Program-made: the position numbers and the translations under genes
Notes under the pieces: generated by a model
Told to the model about the DNA's origin: nothing
Seen by the model: only the letters and a program-made list of their open reading frames with translations
Databases searched by the model: none
Assembly (NCBI GenBank): GCA_021840785.1
Contig: JAKBXD010000037.1
Coordinates: forward strand, 1-13,687
Length of the DNA stretch: 13,687 nucleotides
DNA from: Pseudomonadota bacterium
GTDB taxonomy: Bacteria > Pseudomonadota > Gammaproteobacteria > Acidithiobacillales > Acidithiobacillaceae
Direction: 5' to 3'
In this document: in pieces, positions 13,373 through 13,687 of the stretch
How positions within the stretch are numbered: the first letter of the stretch is position 1
Layout of the letters: each line of letters begins with the position of its first letter

Positions 13373-13678
13373 ATGGACAGTACAGTAAAGCAGGAAATCA
13401 CCATCCATCAGGCGCTGCATCAGCCCATTCTGGTCATGGGCGGCGAGCGCAATCTGGTCATGATGCTGGGCGTCATCGCCGGCGTGTTCATCTTTTCCTT
13501 AGCGCAACTCTGGGCCGCCGTGATCGGCGTCCTGCTCTGGGTTTTCGGGCAATGGGGCCTGGCGCAACTGGCGAAGTACGACCCCATGCTGAGCAAAACC
13601 GGAAAACGCCACATGAAGTACAAAAAATACTATCCGGCTTCGGCAACGCCATTCGCACCGAACCGCGTCATTAAATAA
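13373..13678 (+). CDS. trbD: TrbD, VirB3-family inner-membrane channel component
   Basis: 101 residues from the ATG at 13373, with GGAG at 13363-13366. VirB3/TrbD proteins are small inner-membrane partners of the VirB4/TrbE ATPase in type IV secretion. The N-terminus has the short IHQALHQPILVMGGERN segment typical of TrbD. Two close hydrophobic helices follow (about 28-43 and 45-60), then LAKYDPML and the basic RHMKYKKYYPA block that ends the conserved region. Length matches the family (about 100). It follows trbC after 172 bp holding a terminator, a dispersed repeat and a leader motif, instead of the close packing seen in RP4. A ribosome-binding site for the next gene begins four bases after its stop. 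Confidence 0.92.
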   Translation: MDSTVKQEITIHQALHQPILVMGGERNLVMMLGVIAGVFIFSLAQLWAAVIGVLLWVFGQWGLAQLAKYDPMLSKTGKRHMKYKKYYPASATPFAPNRVIK

Positions 13679-13682
13679 TCAC

Positions 13683-13687
13683 AGGAG
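13683..13687 (+). promoter_or_regulatory. Ribosome-binding site of the next gene, probably trbE
   Basis: AGGAG at the very end of the window lies just after the trbD stop codon. By the trbB-C-D-E order of RP4-like systems the next gene should be trbE (VirB4 ATPase). Its start codon is outside the window. Confidence 0.6.

Overview
The window reads as part of a conjugative element (conjugative plasmid or integrative conjugative element) of a Gram-negative bacterium, most likely a proteobacterium. The grounds are an IncP-like (MPF type T) set of transfer genes in recognisable order, a TraF-type maturation protease, an outer-membrane-type beta-barrel protein with a signal peptide, and generally GC-rich coding sequence. 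The general look would fit an Acidithiobacillus-like host, but nothing here proves a genus. Every supported gene lies on the + strand; no tRNA, rRNA, transposase or integrase was seen.

Layout. 2-1726: C-terminal part (start lies before the window) of an ArdC-like zincin protein with a long extension. 1756-2370: membrane-bound M48-type metallopeptidase. 2555-4411: polyvalent LPD7-type protein resembling the tail of a relaxase, followed by a strong terminator. 4543-5745: a four-helix membrane protein and a signal-peptide-bearing outer-membrane beta-barrel protein whose last ~33 residues are out of frame. 5858-6457: 2-oxoglutarate/Fe(II) prolyl-4-hydroxylase-like oxygenase. 6539-9353: traG (VirD4 coupling ATPase) overlapping traF (pilin maturation protease), closed by a terminator and three CRISPR-repeat-like hairpins. 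9640-12655: a translationally coupled trio of a small acidic protein, a 564-residue secreted Ala/Gln/Ser/Asn-rich protein and trbB (VirB11 ATPase). 12829-13678: trbC (VirB2 pilin) and trbD (VirB3). The window ends at a Shine-Dalgarno sequence, presumably of trbE.

How it fits together. TraG would link the relaxosome to the channel. TrbB powers assembly, TrbC is the pilin, TrbD is an inner-membrane partner, and TraF would trim and probably cyclise TrbC. The ArdC-like and LPD7 proteins belong to families that accompany DNA transfer. The M48 peptidase, oxygenase, barrel protein and Ala/Gln-rich secreted protein are accessory and could act on the envelope or on transfer-apparatus proteins; that is inference.

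The most unusual content is non-coding. First, five genes (the LPD7 gene, traG, the acidic ORF, trbC, trbD) carry a related leader beginning ATCAGG 54-74 bases before the start codon, three of them behind C-rich, G-poor tracts. Second, a ~16-base repeat (TTGCAGGGCGCAACCC and variants) occurs at seven sites, some as head-to-tail pairs and some in frame inside three genes. Third, unlike RP4, trbB, trbC and trbD are separated by 170 bp or more containing a large inverted repeat, a terminator and separate leaders, which suggests individually controlled genes under one shared signal.
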